Below are positions 25,401-40,404 of a DNA stretch of 64,000 nucleotides, one piece after another (position 1 is the stretch's first letter; every line of letters starts with the position of its first letter). The position numbers were made by a program, and so were the translations under genes. The DNA comes from Sinonovacula constricta (taxonomy: Eukaryota > Mollusca > Bivalvia > Cardiida > Solecurtidae): the NCBI GenBank assembly GCA_007844125.1, contig CM017558.1:25501344-25565343 (forward strand), written 5' to 3'. The notes below the pieces were generated by a model. The model saw nothing but the letters and a program-made list of their open reading frames with translations, ran no database searches and had not been told where the DNA came from.

Positions 25401-28400
25401 ATATTTAAATTATATAGACAAACTGTCGGTGTTATATTTATATTGTACAGACAAACTGTCGGTGTTATATTTATATCATACAGATAAACTGTCGGTGTTA
25501 TATTTATATTGTATGGACAAACTGTCGGTGTTATATTTATATTATGCAGACAAATTGTCGGTGTTATATTTATATTGTACAGACAAACTGTCGGTGTTAT
25601 ATTTATATTGTATAGACAAACTGTCGGTGTTATATTTATATTGTACAGACAAACTGTCGGTGTTATATTTATATTATACAGACAAACTGTCGATGTTAAA
25701 TTTATATTGTATAGACAAACTATCGGTGTTATATTTATATTGTACAGAGAAACGAGAAACTGTCGGTGTTATAGTTATATTGTACAGACAAACTGTCGTT
25801 GTTATATTTATATTGTACAGACAAACTGTCGGTGTTATATTTATATTATACAGACAAACTGTCGATGTTATATTTATATTGTATAGACAAACTGTCGGTG
25901 TTATATTTATATTATACAGACAAACTGTCGATGTTATATTTATATTGTATAGACAAACTGTCGGTGTTATAGTTATATTGTATAGACAAACTCTCGGTGT
26001 TATAGTTATATTATATAGACCAACTGTCGGTGTTATATTTATATTGTATAGACAAACTGTCATTGTTATATTTATATTATACAGACAATCTGTCGGCGTT
26101 ATATTTATATTGTATAGACAAACTGTCGGTGTTATAGTTATATTGTATAGACAAACTGTCGGTGTTATAGTTATTTTGTATAGACAAACTGTCGGTGTTA
26201 TAGTTATATTGTATAGACAAACTGTCGGTGTTATAGTTATTTTGTATAGACAAACTGTCGGTGTTATATTTAAATTATATAGACAAACTCTCGGTGTTAT
26301 ATTTATATTGTACAGACAAACTGTCGGTGTTATATTTATATCATACAGATAAACTGTCGGTGTTATATTTATATTGTATGGACAAACTGTCGGTGTTATA
26401 TTTATATTATGCAGACAAATTGTCGGTGTTATATTTATATTGTACAGACAAACTGTCGGTGTTATATTTATATTGTATAGACAAACTGTCGGTGTTATAT
26501 TTATATTGTACAGACAAACTGTCGGTGTTATATTTATATTGTACAGACAAACTGTCGGTGTTGTAATTATATTGTACAGACAAACTGTCGGTGTAATATT
26601 TTTATTGTATAGACAAACTGTCGGTGTTATATTAATATTGTATAGACAAACTGTCGGTGTTATATATATATTATACAGACAAACTGTCGTTGTTATAGTT
26701 ATATTATACAGACAAACTGTCGGCGTTATATTTATATTATATAGACCAACTGTCGGTGTTATATTTATATTGTATAGACAAACTGTCGGTGTTATATTTA
26801 TATTGTATAGACAAACTGTCGGTGTTATAGTTATATTGTATAGACAAACTGTCGGTGTTATATTTATATTATATAGACCAACTGTCGGTGTTATATTTAT
26901 ATTGTATAGACAAACTGTCGTTGTTATATTTATATTATACAGACAATCTGTCGGCGTTATATTTATATTGTATAGACAAACTGTCGGTGTTATAGTTATA
27001 TTGTATAGACAAACTGTCGGTGTTATAGTTTTTTTGTATAGACAAACTGTCGGTGTTATATTTATATTGTATAGACAAACTGTCGGTGTTATATTTATAT
27101 TATACAGACAAACTGTCGATGTTATATTTATATTGTATAGACAAACTGTCGATGTTATATTTATATTGTAAAGACAAACTGTCGGTGTTATATTTATATT
27201 ATACAGACAAACTGTCGATGTTAAATTTATATTGTATAGACAAAATATCGGTGTTATATTTATATTGTACAGAGAAACGAGAAACTGTCGGTGTTATAGT
27301 TATATTGTACAGACAAACTGTCGGTGTTATATTTATATTGTACAGACAAACTGTCGGTGTTATATTTATATTATACAGACAAACTGTCGATGTTATATTT
27401 ATATTGTATAGACAAACTGTCGGTGTTATATTTATATTATACAGACAAACTGTCGATGTTATATTTATATTGTATAGACAAACTGTCGGTGTTATATTTA
27501 TATTGTACAGAGAAACGAGAAACTGTCGGTGTTATAGTTATATTGTATAGGCAAACTGTCGGAGTTATATTTAAATAATATAGACAAACTGTCAGTGTTA
27601 TAATTATATTGTATAGACAAACTGTCGGTGTTATATTTATATTGTATAGACAAACTGTCGGTGTTATATTTATATTATACAGACAAACTGTCAATGCTAT
27701 ATTTATATTGTATAGACAAACTGTCGGTGTTATATTTATATTGTACAGACAAACTGTCGGTGTTATATTTATATCATACAGATAAACTGTCGGTGTTATA
27801 TTTATATTGTATGGACAAACTGTCGGTGTTATATTTATATTATGCAGACAAATTGTCGGTGTTATATTTATATTGTACAGACAAACTGTCGGTGTTATAT
27901 TTATATTGTATAGACAAACTGTCGGTGTTATATTTATATTGTACAGACAAACTGTCGGTGTTATATTTATATTATACAGACAAACTGTCGATGTTAAATT
28001 TATATTGTATAGACAAACTATCGGTGTTATATTTATATTGTACAGAGAAACGAGAAACTGTCGGTGTTATAGTTATATTGTACAGACAAACTGTCGTTGT
28101 TATATTTATATTGTACAGACAAACTGTCGGTGTTATATTTATATTATACAGACAAACTGTCGATGTTATATTTATATTGTATAGACAAACTGTCGGTGTT
28201 ATATTTATATTATACAGACAAACTGTCGATGTTATATTTATATTGTATAGACAAACTGTCGGTGTTATAGTTATATTGTATAGACAAACTCTCGGTGTTA
28301 TAGTTATATTATATAGACCAACTGTCGGTGTTATATTTATATTGTATAGACAAACTGTCATTGTTATATTTATATTATACAGACAATCTGTCGGCGTTAT

Positions 28401-28690
28401 ATTTATATTGTATAGACAAACTGTCGGTGTTATAGTTATATTGTATAGACAAACTGTCGGTGTTATAGTTATTTTGTATAGACAAACTGTCGGTGTTATA
28501 GTTATATTGTATAGACAAACTGTCGGTGTTATAGTTATTTTGTATAGACAAACTGTCGGTGTTATATTTAAATTATATAGACAAACTCTCGGTGTTATAT
28601 TTATATTGTACAGACAAACTGTCGGTGTTATATTTATATCATACAGATAAACTGTCGGTGTTATATTTATATTGTATGGACAAACTGTCG
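22450..28690. repeat. Higher-order satellite unit, about 6.24 kb (copy 1)
   Basis: This block recurs at +6246 bp (dropping to +6243 after a 2-bp and a 1-bp deletion). Identical translated stretches lie at 23597-24472 and 29843-30718 (291 residues), 25674-26063 and 31917-32306 (129 residues), and 27628-28650 and 33871-34893 (340 residues). The 39-bp variant monomers keep the same spacing. Edges are approximate because every monomer resembles the next. Confidence 0.9.
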
Positions 28691-31600
28691 GTGTTATATT
28701 TATATTGTACAGACAAACTGTCGGTGTTATATTTATATTGTACAGACAAACTGTCGGTGTTGTAATTATATTGTACAGACAAACTGTCGGTGTAATATTT
28801 TATTGTATAGACAAACTGTCGGTGTTATATTAATACTGTATAGACAAACTGTCGGTGTTATATCTATATTATACAGACAAACTGTCGTTGTTATAGTTAT
28901 ATTATACAGACAAACTGTCGGCGTTATATTTATATTATATAGACCAACTGTCGGTGTTATATTTATATTGTATAGACAAACTGTCGGTGTTATATTTATA
29001 TTGTATAGACAAACTGTCGGTGTTATATTTATATTGTATAGACAAACTGTCGGTGTTATATTTATATTATATAGACCAACTGTCGGTGTTATATTTATAT
29101 TGTATAGACAAACTGTCGTTGTTATATTTATATTAATTAGACAATCTGTCGGCGTTATATTTATATTGTATAGACAAACTGTCGGTGTTATAGTTATATT
29201 GTATAGACAAACTGTCGATGTTATATTTATATTGTATAGACAAACTGTCGATGTTATATTTATATTGTATAGACAAACTGTCGGTGTTATATTTATATTA
29301 TACAGACAAACTGTCGATGTTAAATTTATATTGTATAGACAAACTATCGGTGTTATATTTATATTGTACAGAGAAACGAGAAACTGTCGGTGTTATAGTT
29401 ATATTGTACAGACAAACTGTCGTTGTTATATTTATATTGTACAGACAAACTGTCGGTGTTATATTTATATTATACAGACAAACTGTCGATGTTATATTTA
29501 TATTGTATAGACAAACTGTCGGTGTTATATTTATATTATACAGACAAACTGTCGATGTTATATTTATATTGTATAGACAAACTGTCGGTGTTATATTTAT
29601 ATTGTACAGAGAAACGAGAAACTGTCGGTGTTATAGTTATATTGTATAGACAAACTGTCGGTGTTATATTTATATTATACAGACAAACTGTCAATGCTAT
29701 ATTTATATTGTATAGACAAACTGTCGATGTTATATTTATATTAAATAGACAAACTGTCGGTGTTATAGTTTATATTGTATAGACAAACTGTCGGTGTTAT
29801 ATTTATATTATACAGACAAACTGTCGGTGTTATATTTATATTTTACAGACAAACTGTCGGTGTTATAGTTATTTTGTATAGACAAACTGTCGGTGTTATA
29901 TTTATACTGTATAGAAAAACTGCCGGTGTTATATTTAAATAATATAGACAAACTGTCGGTGTTATATTTATATTGTATAGATAAAGTGTCGTTGTTATAG
30001 TTATATTGTATAGACAAACTGTCGGAGTTATATTTAAATAATATAGACAAACTGTCAGTGTTATAATTATATTGTATAGACAAACTGTCGGTGTTATATT
30101 TATATTGTATAGACAAACTGTCGGTGTTATATTTATATGGTATAGACAAACTGTCGGTGTTATATTTATATTGTATAGATAAACTGTCGTTGTTATGGTT
30201 ATATTGTATAGACAAACTGTCGGTGTTATATTTATATTGTACAGACAAACTGTCGGTGTTATATTTATATTGTATGGACAAACTGTCGGTGTTATATTTA
30301 TATTGTATAGACAAACTGTCGGTGTTATATTAATATTATACAGACAAACTGTCGTTGTTATAGTTATATTGTACAGACAAACTGTCGGTGTTATATTTAA
30401 ATTGTATAGACAAACTGTCGGTATTATATTTATATTATACAGACAAACTGTCGGTGTTATATTTATATTGTATAGACAAACTGTCGGTGTTATATTTATA
30501 TTATACAGACAAACTGTCGATGCTATCTTTATATTGTATAGACAAACTGTCGATGTTATATTTATATTATATAGACAAACTGTCGGTGTTATAGTTATAT
30601 TGTATAGACAAACTGTCGGTGTTATATTTATACTGTATAGAAAAACTGTCGGTGTTATATTTAAATAATATAGACAAACTGTCGGTGTTATATTTATATT
30701 GTATAGACAAACTGTCATTGTTATAGTTATATTGTATAGACAAACTGTCGGTGTTATATTTATATTATACAGACAAAATGTCGTTGTTATAGTTATATTG
30801 TATATACAAACTGTCGGTGTTATATTTATATTATACAGACAAACTGTCGGTGTTATATTTATTTTGTAAAAACAAACTGTCGGTGTTATATTTATATTGT
30901 ATAGACAAACTGTCGGTGTTATATTTAAATTGTATAGACAAACTGTCGGTGTTATATTTATATTATACAGACAAACTGTCGGTGTTATATTTATATTGTA
31001 TAGAGAAACTGTCGGTGTTATAGTTATATTGTATAGACAAACTGTCGGTGTTATAGTTATTTTTTATAGACAAACTGTCGGTGTTATATTTAAATTATAT
31101 AGACAAACTGTCGGTGTTATAATTATATTGTATAGACAAACTGTCGGTGTTATAGTTATATTGTATAGACAAACTGTCGATGTTATATTTATATTGTATA
31201 GACAAACTGTCGGTGTTATATTTATATTGTATAGACAAACTGTCGGTGTTATATTTATATTATACAGACAATCTGTCGTTGTAATAGTTATATTGTATGG
31301 ACAAACTGTCGGTATTATATTTATATTATAGAAACAAACTGTCGTTGTTATAGTTATATTGTATAGACAAACTGTCGGTGTTATATTTATATTGTATAGA
31401 CAAACTGTCGTTGTTATATTTATATTATACACAAACTGTCGGTGTTATATTTATATTGTACAGACAAACTGTCGGTGTTATATTTATATTGTATAGACAA
31501 ACTGTCGGTGTTATATTTATATTGTATAGACAAACTGTCGGTGTTATATTTATTTTATACAGACAAACTGTCGGTGTTATAGTTATATTGTATAGACAAA

Positions 31601-34600
31601 CTGTCGGTGTTATAGTTATTTTGTATAGACAAACTGTCGGTGTTATATTTAAATTATATAGACAAACTGTCGGTGTTATATTTATATTGTACAGACAAAC
31701 TGTCGGTGTTATATTTATATCATACAGATAAACTGTCGGTGTTATATTTATATTGTATGGACAAACTGTCGGTGTTATATTATATTATGCAGACAAATTG
31801 TCGGTGTTATATTTATATTGTACAGACAAACTGTCGGTGTTATATTTATATTGTATAGACAAACTGTCGGTGTTATATTTATATTGTACAGACAAACTGT
31901 CGGTGTTATATTTATATTATACAGACAAACTGTCGATGTTAAATTTATATTGTATAGACAAACTATCGGTGTTATATTTATATTGTACAGAGAAACGAGA
32001 AACTGTCGGTGTTATAGTTATATTGTACAGACAAACTGTCGTTGTTATATTTATATTGTACAGACAAACTGTCGGTGTTATATTTATATTATACAGACAA
32101 ACTGTCGATGTTATATTTATATTGTATAGACAAACTGTCGGTGTTATATTTATATTATACAGACAAACTGTCGATGTTATATTTATATTGTATAGACAAA
32201 CTGTCGGTGTTATAGTTATATTGTATAGACAAACTCTCGGTGTTATAGTTATATTATATAGACCAACTGTCGGTGTTATATTTATATTGTATAGACAAAC
32301 TGTCATTGTTATATTTATATTATACAGACAATCTGTCGGCGTTATATTTATATTGTATAGACAAACTGTCGGTGTTATAGTTATATTGTATAGACAAACT
32401 GTCGGTGTTATAGTTATTTTGTATAGACAAACTGTCGGTGTTATAGTTATATTGTATAGACAAACTGTCGGTGTTATAGTTATTTTGTATAGACAAACTG
32501 TCGGTGTTATATTTAAATTATATAGACAAACTCTCGGTGTTATATTTATATTGTACAGACAAACTGTCGGTGTTATATTTATATCATACAGATAAACTGT
32601 CGGTGTTATATTTATATTGTATGGACAAACTGTCGGTGTTATATTTATATTATGCAGACAAATTGTCGGTGTTATATTTATATTGTACAGACAAACTGTC
32701 GGTGTTATATTTATATTGTATAGACAAACTGTCGGTGTTATATTTATATTGTACAGACAAACTGTCGGTGTTATATTTATATTGTACAGACAAACTGTCG
32801 GTGTTGTAATTATATTGTACAGACAAACTGTCGGTGTAATATTTTTATTGTATAGACAAACTGTCGGTGTTATATTAATATTGTATAGACAAACTGTCGG
32901 TGTTATATATATATTATACAGACAAACTGTCGTTGTTATAGTTATATTATACAGACAAACTGTCGGCGTTATATTTATATTATATAGACCAACTGTCGGT
33001 GTTATATTTATATTGTATAGACAAACTGTCGGTGTTATATTTATATTGTATAGACAAACTGTCGGTGTTATAGTTATATTGTATAGACAAACTGTCGGTG
33101 TTATATTTATATTATATAGACCAACTGTCGGTGTTATATTTATATTGTATAGACAAACTGTCGTTGTTATATTTATATTATACAGACAATCTGTCGGCGT
33201 TATATTTATATTGTATAGACAAACTGTCGGTGTTATAGTTATATTGTATAGACAAACTGTCGGTGTTATAGTTTTTTTGTATAGACAAACTGTCGGTGTT
33301 ATATTTATATTGTATAGACAAACTGTCGGTGTTATATTTATATTATACAGACAAACTGTCGATGTTATATTTATATTGTATAGACAAACTGTCGATGTTA
33401 TATTTATATTGTAAAGACAAACTGTCGGTGTTATATTTATATTATACAGACAAACTGTCGATGTTAAATTTATATTGTATAGACAAAATATCGGTGTTAT
33501 ATTTATATTGTACAGAGAAACGAGAAACTGTCGGTGTTATAGTTATATTGTACAGACAAACTGTCGGTGTTATATTTATATTGTACAGACAAACTGTCGG
33601 TGTTATATTTATATTATACAGACAAACTGTCGATGTTATATTTATATTGTATAGACAAACTGTCGGTGTTATATTTATATTATACAGACAAACTGTCGAT
33701 GTTATATTTATATTGTATAGACAAACTGTCGGTGTTATATTTATATTGTACAGAGAAACGAGAAACTGTCGGTGTTATAGTTATATTGTATAGGCAAACT
33801 GTCGGAGTTATATTTAAATAATATAGACAAACTGTCAGTGTTATAATTATATTGTATAGACAAACTGTCGGTGTTATATTTATATTGTATAGACAAACTG
33901 TCGGTGTTATATTTATATTATACAGACAAACTGTCAATGCTATATTTATATTGTATAGACAAACTGTCGGTGTTATATTTATATTGTACAGACAAACTGT
34001 CGGTGTTATATTTATATCATACAGATAAACTGTCGGTGTTATATTTATATTGTATGGACAAACTGTCGGTGTTATATTTATATTATGCAGACAAATTGTC
34101 GGTGTTATATTTATATTGTACAGACAAACTGTCGGTGTTATATTTATATTGTATAGACAAACTGTCGGTGTTATATTTATATTGTACAGACAAACTGTCG
34201 GTGTTATATTTATATTATACAGACAAACTGTCGATGTTAAATTTATATTGTATAGACAAACTATCGGTGTTATATTTATATTGTACAGAGAAACGAGAAA
34301 CTGTCGGTGTTATAGTTATATTGTACAGACAAACTGTCGTTGTTATATTTATATTGTACAGACAAACTGTCGGTGTTATATTTATATTATACAGACAAAC
34401 TGTCGATGTTATATTTATATTGTATAGACAAACTGTCGGTGTTATATTTATATTATACAGACAAACTGTCGATGTTATATTTATATTGTATAGACAAACT
34501 GTCGGTGTTATAGTTATATTGTATAGACAAACTCTCGGTGTTATAGTTATATTATATAGACCAACTGTCGGTGTTATATTTATATTGTATAGACAAACTG

Positions 34601-34935
34601 TCATTGTTATATTTATATTATACAGACAATCTGTCGGCGTTATATTTATATTGTATAGACAAACTGTCGGTGTTATAGTTATATTGTATAGACAAACTGT
34701 CGGTGTTATAGTTATTTTGTATAGACAAACTGTCGGTGTTATAGTTATATTGTATAGACAAACTGTCGGTGTTATAGTTATTTTGTATAGACAAACTGTC
34801 GGTGTTATATTTAAATTATATAGACAAACTCTCGGTGTTATATTTATATTGTACAGACAAACTGTCGGTGTTATATTTATATCATACAGATAAACTGTCG
34901 GTGTTATATTTATATTGTATGGACAAACTGTCGGT
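28690..34935. repeat. Higher-order satellite unit, about 6.24 kb (copy 2)
   Basis: Tandem to copy 1 and nearly identical to it. It differs by small deletions near 31430 (ACAGACAAAC shortened to ACACAAAC) and near 31780 (ATATTTATATT shortened to ATATTATATT), and by a few substitutions. A further ~1.3 kb after it repeats its 2.3-kb subunit, and from about 36.2 kb a more diverged copy of its first half follows (30897-31331 resembles 37470-37904, offset 6573). Confidence 0.9.
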
Positions 34936-36240
34936 GTTATATTTATATTATGCAGACAAATTGTCGGTGTTATATTTATATTGTACAGACAAACTGTCGG
35001 TGTTATATTTATATTGTATAGACAAACTGTCGGTGTTATATTTATATTGTACAGACAAACTGTCGGTGTTATATTTATATTGTACAGACAAACTGTCGGT
35101 GTTGTAATTATATTGTACAGACAAACTGTCGGTGTAATATTTTTATTGTATAGACAAACTGTCGGTGTTATATTAATATTGTATAGACAAACTGTCGGTG
35201 TTATATATATATTATACAGACAAACTGTCGTTGTTATAGTTATATTATACAGACAAACTGTCGGCGTTATATTTATATTATATAGACCAACTGTCGGTGT
35301 TATATTTATATTGTATAGACAAACTGTCGGTGTTATATTTATATTGTATAGACAAACTGTCGGTGTTATAGTTATATTGTATAGACAAACTGTCGGTGTT
35401 ATATTTATATTATATAGACCAACTGTCGGTGTTATATTTATATTGTATAGACAAACTGTCGTTGTTATATTTATATTATACAGACAATCTGTCGGCGTTA
35501 TATTTATATTGTATAGACAAACTGTCGGTGTTATAGTTATATTGTATAGACAAACTGTCGGTGTTATAGTTTTTTTGTATAGACAAACTGTCGGTGTTAT
35601 ATTTATATTGTATAGACAAACTGTCGGTGTTATATTTATATTATACAGACAAACTGTCGATGTTATATTTATATTGTATAGACAAACTGTCGATGTTATA
35701 TTTATATTGTAAAGACAAACTGTCGGTGTTATATTTATATTATACAGACAAACTGTCGATGTTAAATTTATATTGTATAGACAAAATATCGGTGTTATAT
35801 TTATATTGTACAGAGAAACGAGAAACTGTCGGTGTTATAGTTATATTGTACAGACAAACTGTCGGTGTTATATTTATATTGTACAGACAAACTGTCGGTG
35901 TTATATTTATATTATACAGACAAACTGTCGATGTTATATTTATATTGTATAGACAAACTGTCGGTGTTATATTTATATTATACAGACAAACTGTCGATGT
36001 TATATTTATATTGTATAGACAAACTGTCGGTGTTATATTTATATTGTACAGAGAAACGAGAAACTGTCGGTGTTATAGTTATATTGTATAGGCAAACTGT
36101 CGGAGTTATATTTAAATAATATAGACAAACTGTCAGTGTTATAATTATATTGTATAGACAAACTGTCGGTGTTATATTTATATTGTATAGACAAACTGTC
36201 GGTGTTATATTTATATTATACAGACAAACTGTCAATGCTA
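31640..36240. repeat. 2,298-bp higher-order subunit, two adjacent copies
   Basis: Blocks repeat at exactly +2298 bp: 31917-32306 with 34215-34604, 32504-32809 with 34802-35107, 32617-33414 with 34915-35712, and 33680-33937 with 35978-36235, with identical translations. The same subunit occurs at 25.4-27.7 kb with a truncated second copy at 27.7-28.7 kb (25509 to 27807 is again 2298). So the 6.24-kb unit itself contains an internal duplication. Confidence 0.9.
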
Positions 36241-37929
36241 TATTTATATTATATAGACAAACTGTCGGTGTTATATTTATATTAAATAGACAAACTGTCG
36301 GTGTTATAGTTATATTGTATAGACAAACTGTCGGTGTTATATTTATATTATACAGACAAACTGTCGGTGTTATATTTATATTGTACAGACAAACTGTCGG
36401 TGTTATAGTTATATTGTATAGACAAACTGTCGGTGTTATATTTATACTGTATAGAAAAACTGCCGGTGTTATATTTAAACAATATAGACAAACTGTCGGT
36501 GTTATATTTATATTGTATAGATAAACTGTCGTTGTTATAGTTATATTGTATAGACAAACTGTCGGAGTTATATTTAAATAATATAGACAAACTGTCAGTG
36601 TTATAATTATATTGTATAGACAAACTGTCGGTGTTATATTTATATTGTATAGACAAACTGTCGGTGTTATATTTATATTATACAGACAAACTGTCGATGC
36701 TATATTTATATTGTATAGACAAACTGTCGGTGTTATATTTATATTGTATAGATAAACTGTCGTTGTTATAGTTATATTGTATAGACAAACTGTCGGTGTT
36801 ATATTTATATTGTACAGACAAACTGTCGGTGTTATATTTATATTGTATGGACAAACTGTCGGTGTTATATTTATATTGTATAGACAAACTGTCGGTGTTA
36901 TATTAATATTATACAGACAAACTGTCGTTGTTATAGTTATATTGTACAGACAAACTGTCGGTGTTATATTTATATTGTATAGACAAACTGTCGGTATTAT
37001 ATTTATATTATACAGACAAACTGTCGGTGTTATATTTATATTGTACAGACAAACTGTCGGTGTTATATTTATATTATACAGACAAACTGTCGATGGTATC
37101 TTTATATTGTATAGACAAACTGTCGATGTTATATTTATATTTTATAGACAAACTGTCGGTTTTATATTTATACTGTATAGAAAAACTGTCGGTGTTATAT
37201 TTAAATAATATAGACAAACTGTCGGTGTTATATTTATATTGTATAGACAAACTGTCGTTGTTATAGTTATATTGTATATACAAACTGTTGGTGTTTTATT
37301 TATATTGTAAAGACAAACTGTCGGTGTTATATTTATATTGTATAGACAAACTGTCGGTGTTATATTTATATTGTATAGACAAACTGTCGGTGTTATATTT
37401 ATATTATACAGACAAACTGTCGGTGTTATATTTATATTGTAAAGACAAACTGTCGGTGTTATATTTATATTGTATAGACAAACTGTCGGTGTTATATTTA
37501 AATTGTATAGACAAACTGTCGGTGTTATATTTATATTATACAGACAAACTGTCGGTGTTATATTTATATTGTATAGAGAAACTGTCGGTGTTATAGTTAT
37601 ATTGTATAGACAAACTGTCGGTGTTATAGTTATTTTGTATAGACAAACTGTCGGTGTTATATTTAAATTATATAGACAAACTGTCGGTGTTATAATTATA
37701 TTGTATAGACAAACTGTCGGTGTTATAGTTATATTGTATAGACAAACTGTCGATGTTATATTTATATTGTATAGACAAACTGTCGATGTTATATTTATAT
37801 TGTATAGACAAACTGTCGGTGTTATATTTATATTATACAGACAATCTGTCGTTGTAATAGTTATATTGTATGGACAAACTGTCGGTATTATATTTATATT
37901 ATAGAGACAAACTGTCGTTGTTATAGTTA

Positions 37930-39410
37930 TATTGTATAGACAAACTGTCGGTGTTATATTTATATTGTATAGACAAACTGTCGGTGTTATATTTATATTA
38001 TACAGACAAACTGTCGGTGTTATATTTATATTGTACAGACAAACTGTCGGTGTTATAGTTATTTTGTATAGACAAACTGTCGGTGTTATATTTAAATTAT
38101 ATAGACAAACTGTCGGGGTTATATTTATATTGTATAGACAAACTGTCGGTGTTATTGTTATATTGTATAGACAAACTGTCCGTGTTATATTTATATTGTA
38201 CAGACAAACTGTCGGTGTTATATTTATATTATATAGACAAACTGTCGGTATTATATTTATATTGTATAGACAAACTGTCGGTGTTATATTTATATTATAC
38301 AGACAAACTGTCGATTTTATATTTATATTGTATAGACAAACTGTCGGTGTTATATTTATATTGTATAGACAAACTGTCGGTGTTGTATCTATATTATACA
38401 AACTGTCGATGTTATATTTATATTGTATAGACAAACTGTCGGTGTTATATTTATCTTGTATAGACAATCTGTCGGTGTTTTAGTTATATTATATAGACAA
38501 AATGTCGGTGTTATAGTTATATTGTATAGACAAACTGTCGGAGTTATATTTAAATAATATAGACAAACTGTCGGTGTTATATTCATATTGTATAGACAAA
38601 CTGTCGGTGTTATATTTATATTATACAGACAATCTGTCGTTGTAATAGTTATATTGTATGGACAAACTGTCGGTATTATATTTATATTATAGAGACAAAC
38701 TGTCGTTGTTATATTTATATTTTATAGACAAACTGTCGGTGTTATATTTATATTGTATAGACAAACTGTCGGTGTTATATTTATATTATACAGACAAACT
38801 GTCGGTGTTATATTTATATTGTACAGACAAACTGTCGGTGTTATATTTATATTGTATAGACAAACTGTCGGTGTTATATTTATATTGTATAGACAAACTG
38901 TCGGTGTTATAGTTATTTTGTATAGACAAACTGTCGGTGTTATATTTAAATTATATAGACAAACTGTCGGGGTTATATTTATATTGTATAGACAAACTGT
39001 CGGTGTTATTGTTATATTGTATAGACAAACTGTCCGTGTTATATTTATATTGTATAGACAAACTGTCGGTGTTATTGTTATATTGTATAGACAAACTGTC
39101 CGTGTTATATTTATATTGTATAGACAAACTGTCGGTGTTTTATTTATATTATATAGACAAACTGTCGGTGTTATATTTATATTGTATAGACAAACTGTCG
39201 GGGTTATATTTATATTATACAGACAAACTGTCGATTTTATATTTATATTGTATAGACAAACTGTCGGTGTTATATTTATATTGTATAGACAAACTGTTGG
39301 TGTTGTATTTATATTATACAAACTGTCGATGTTATATTTATATTGTATAGACAAACTGTCGGTGTTATATTTATCTTGTATAGACAATCTGTCGGTGTTT
39401 TAGTTATATT
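37930..39410. repeat. Local ~0.85-0.92 kb satellite duplication near the right edge
   Basis: 38083-38430 and 38937-39350 carry the same series of rare variants: GGGGTTATATT, GTTATTGTTATATTG, TGTCCGTGTT, CGATTTTATATT, and a short monomer TTATACAAACTGTCGATG. The offset is 854 bp, rising to 920 bp because one two-monomer (66 bp) segment carrying GTTATTGTTA and TGTCCGTG is itself repeated in the second copy. This shows stepwise local expansion. Confidence 0.8.
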
Positions 39411-40404
39411 ATATAGACAAAATGTCGGTGTTATAGTTATATTGTATAGACAAACTGTCGGAGTTATATTTAAATAATATAGACAAACTGTCAGTGTTAT
39501 ATTTATATTGTATAGACAAACTGTCGGTGTTATGTTCATATTGTATATACAAACTGTCGGTGTTATATTTATATTATACAGACAAACTGTCGATGCTATA
39601 TTTATATTGTATAGACAAACTGTCGGTGTTATATTTATATTATATAGACAAACTGTCGTTGTTATAGTTATATTGTATAGACAAACTGTCGGTGTTATAT
39701 TAATATTGTATAGACAAACTGTCGGTGTTATATTTATATTATACAGACAAACTGTCGGTGTTATATTTATATTGTACAGACAAACTGTCGGTGTTATATT
39801 TATATTGTATAGACAAACTGTCGGTGTTATATTTATATTATACAGACAATTTGTCGTTGTTATAGTTATATTGTATAGACAAACTGTCGGTGTTATATTT
39901 ATATTATACAGACAAACTGTCGATGTTATATTTATATTATACAGACAAACTGTCGGTGTTATTTTTATAATGTATAGACAAACTGTCGGTGTTATTTTTA
40001 TATTGTAAAGACAAACTGTCGGTGTTATATTTATATTATACAGACAAACTGTCGTTGTTATAGTAATATTATACAGACAAACTGTCGGTGTAATTTTTAT
40101 ATTATACAGACAAAATGTCGGTGTTATATTTATATTGTATAGACAAACTGTCGGTGTTATAGTTTTTTTGTATAGACAAACTGTCGGTGTTATATTTATA
40201 TTGTATAGACAAACTGTTGGTGTTATATTTATATTATACAGACAAACTGTCGATGTTATATTTATATTGTATAGACAAACTGTCGATGTTATATTTATAT
40301 TGTATAGACAAACTGTTGGTGTTATATTTATATTGTATTGACAAACTGTCGGTGTTATATTTATATTGTATAGACAAACTGTCGGTGTTATATTCATTTT
40401 GTAT

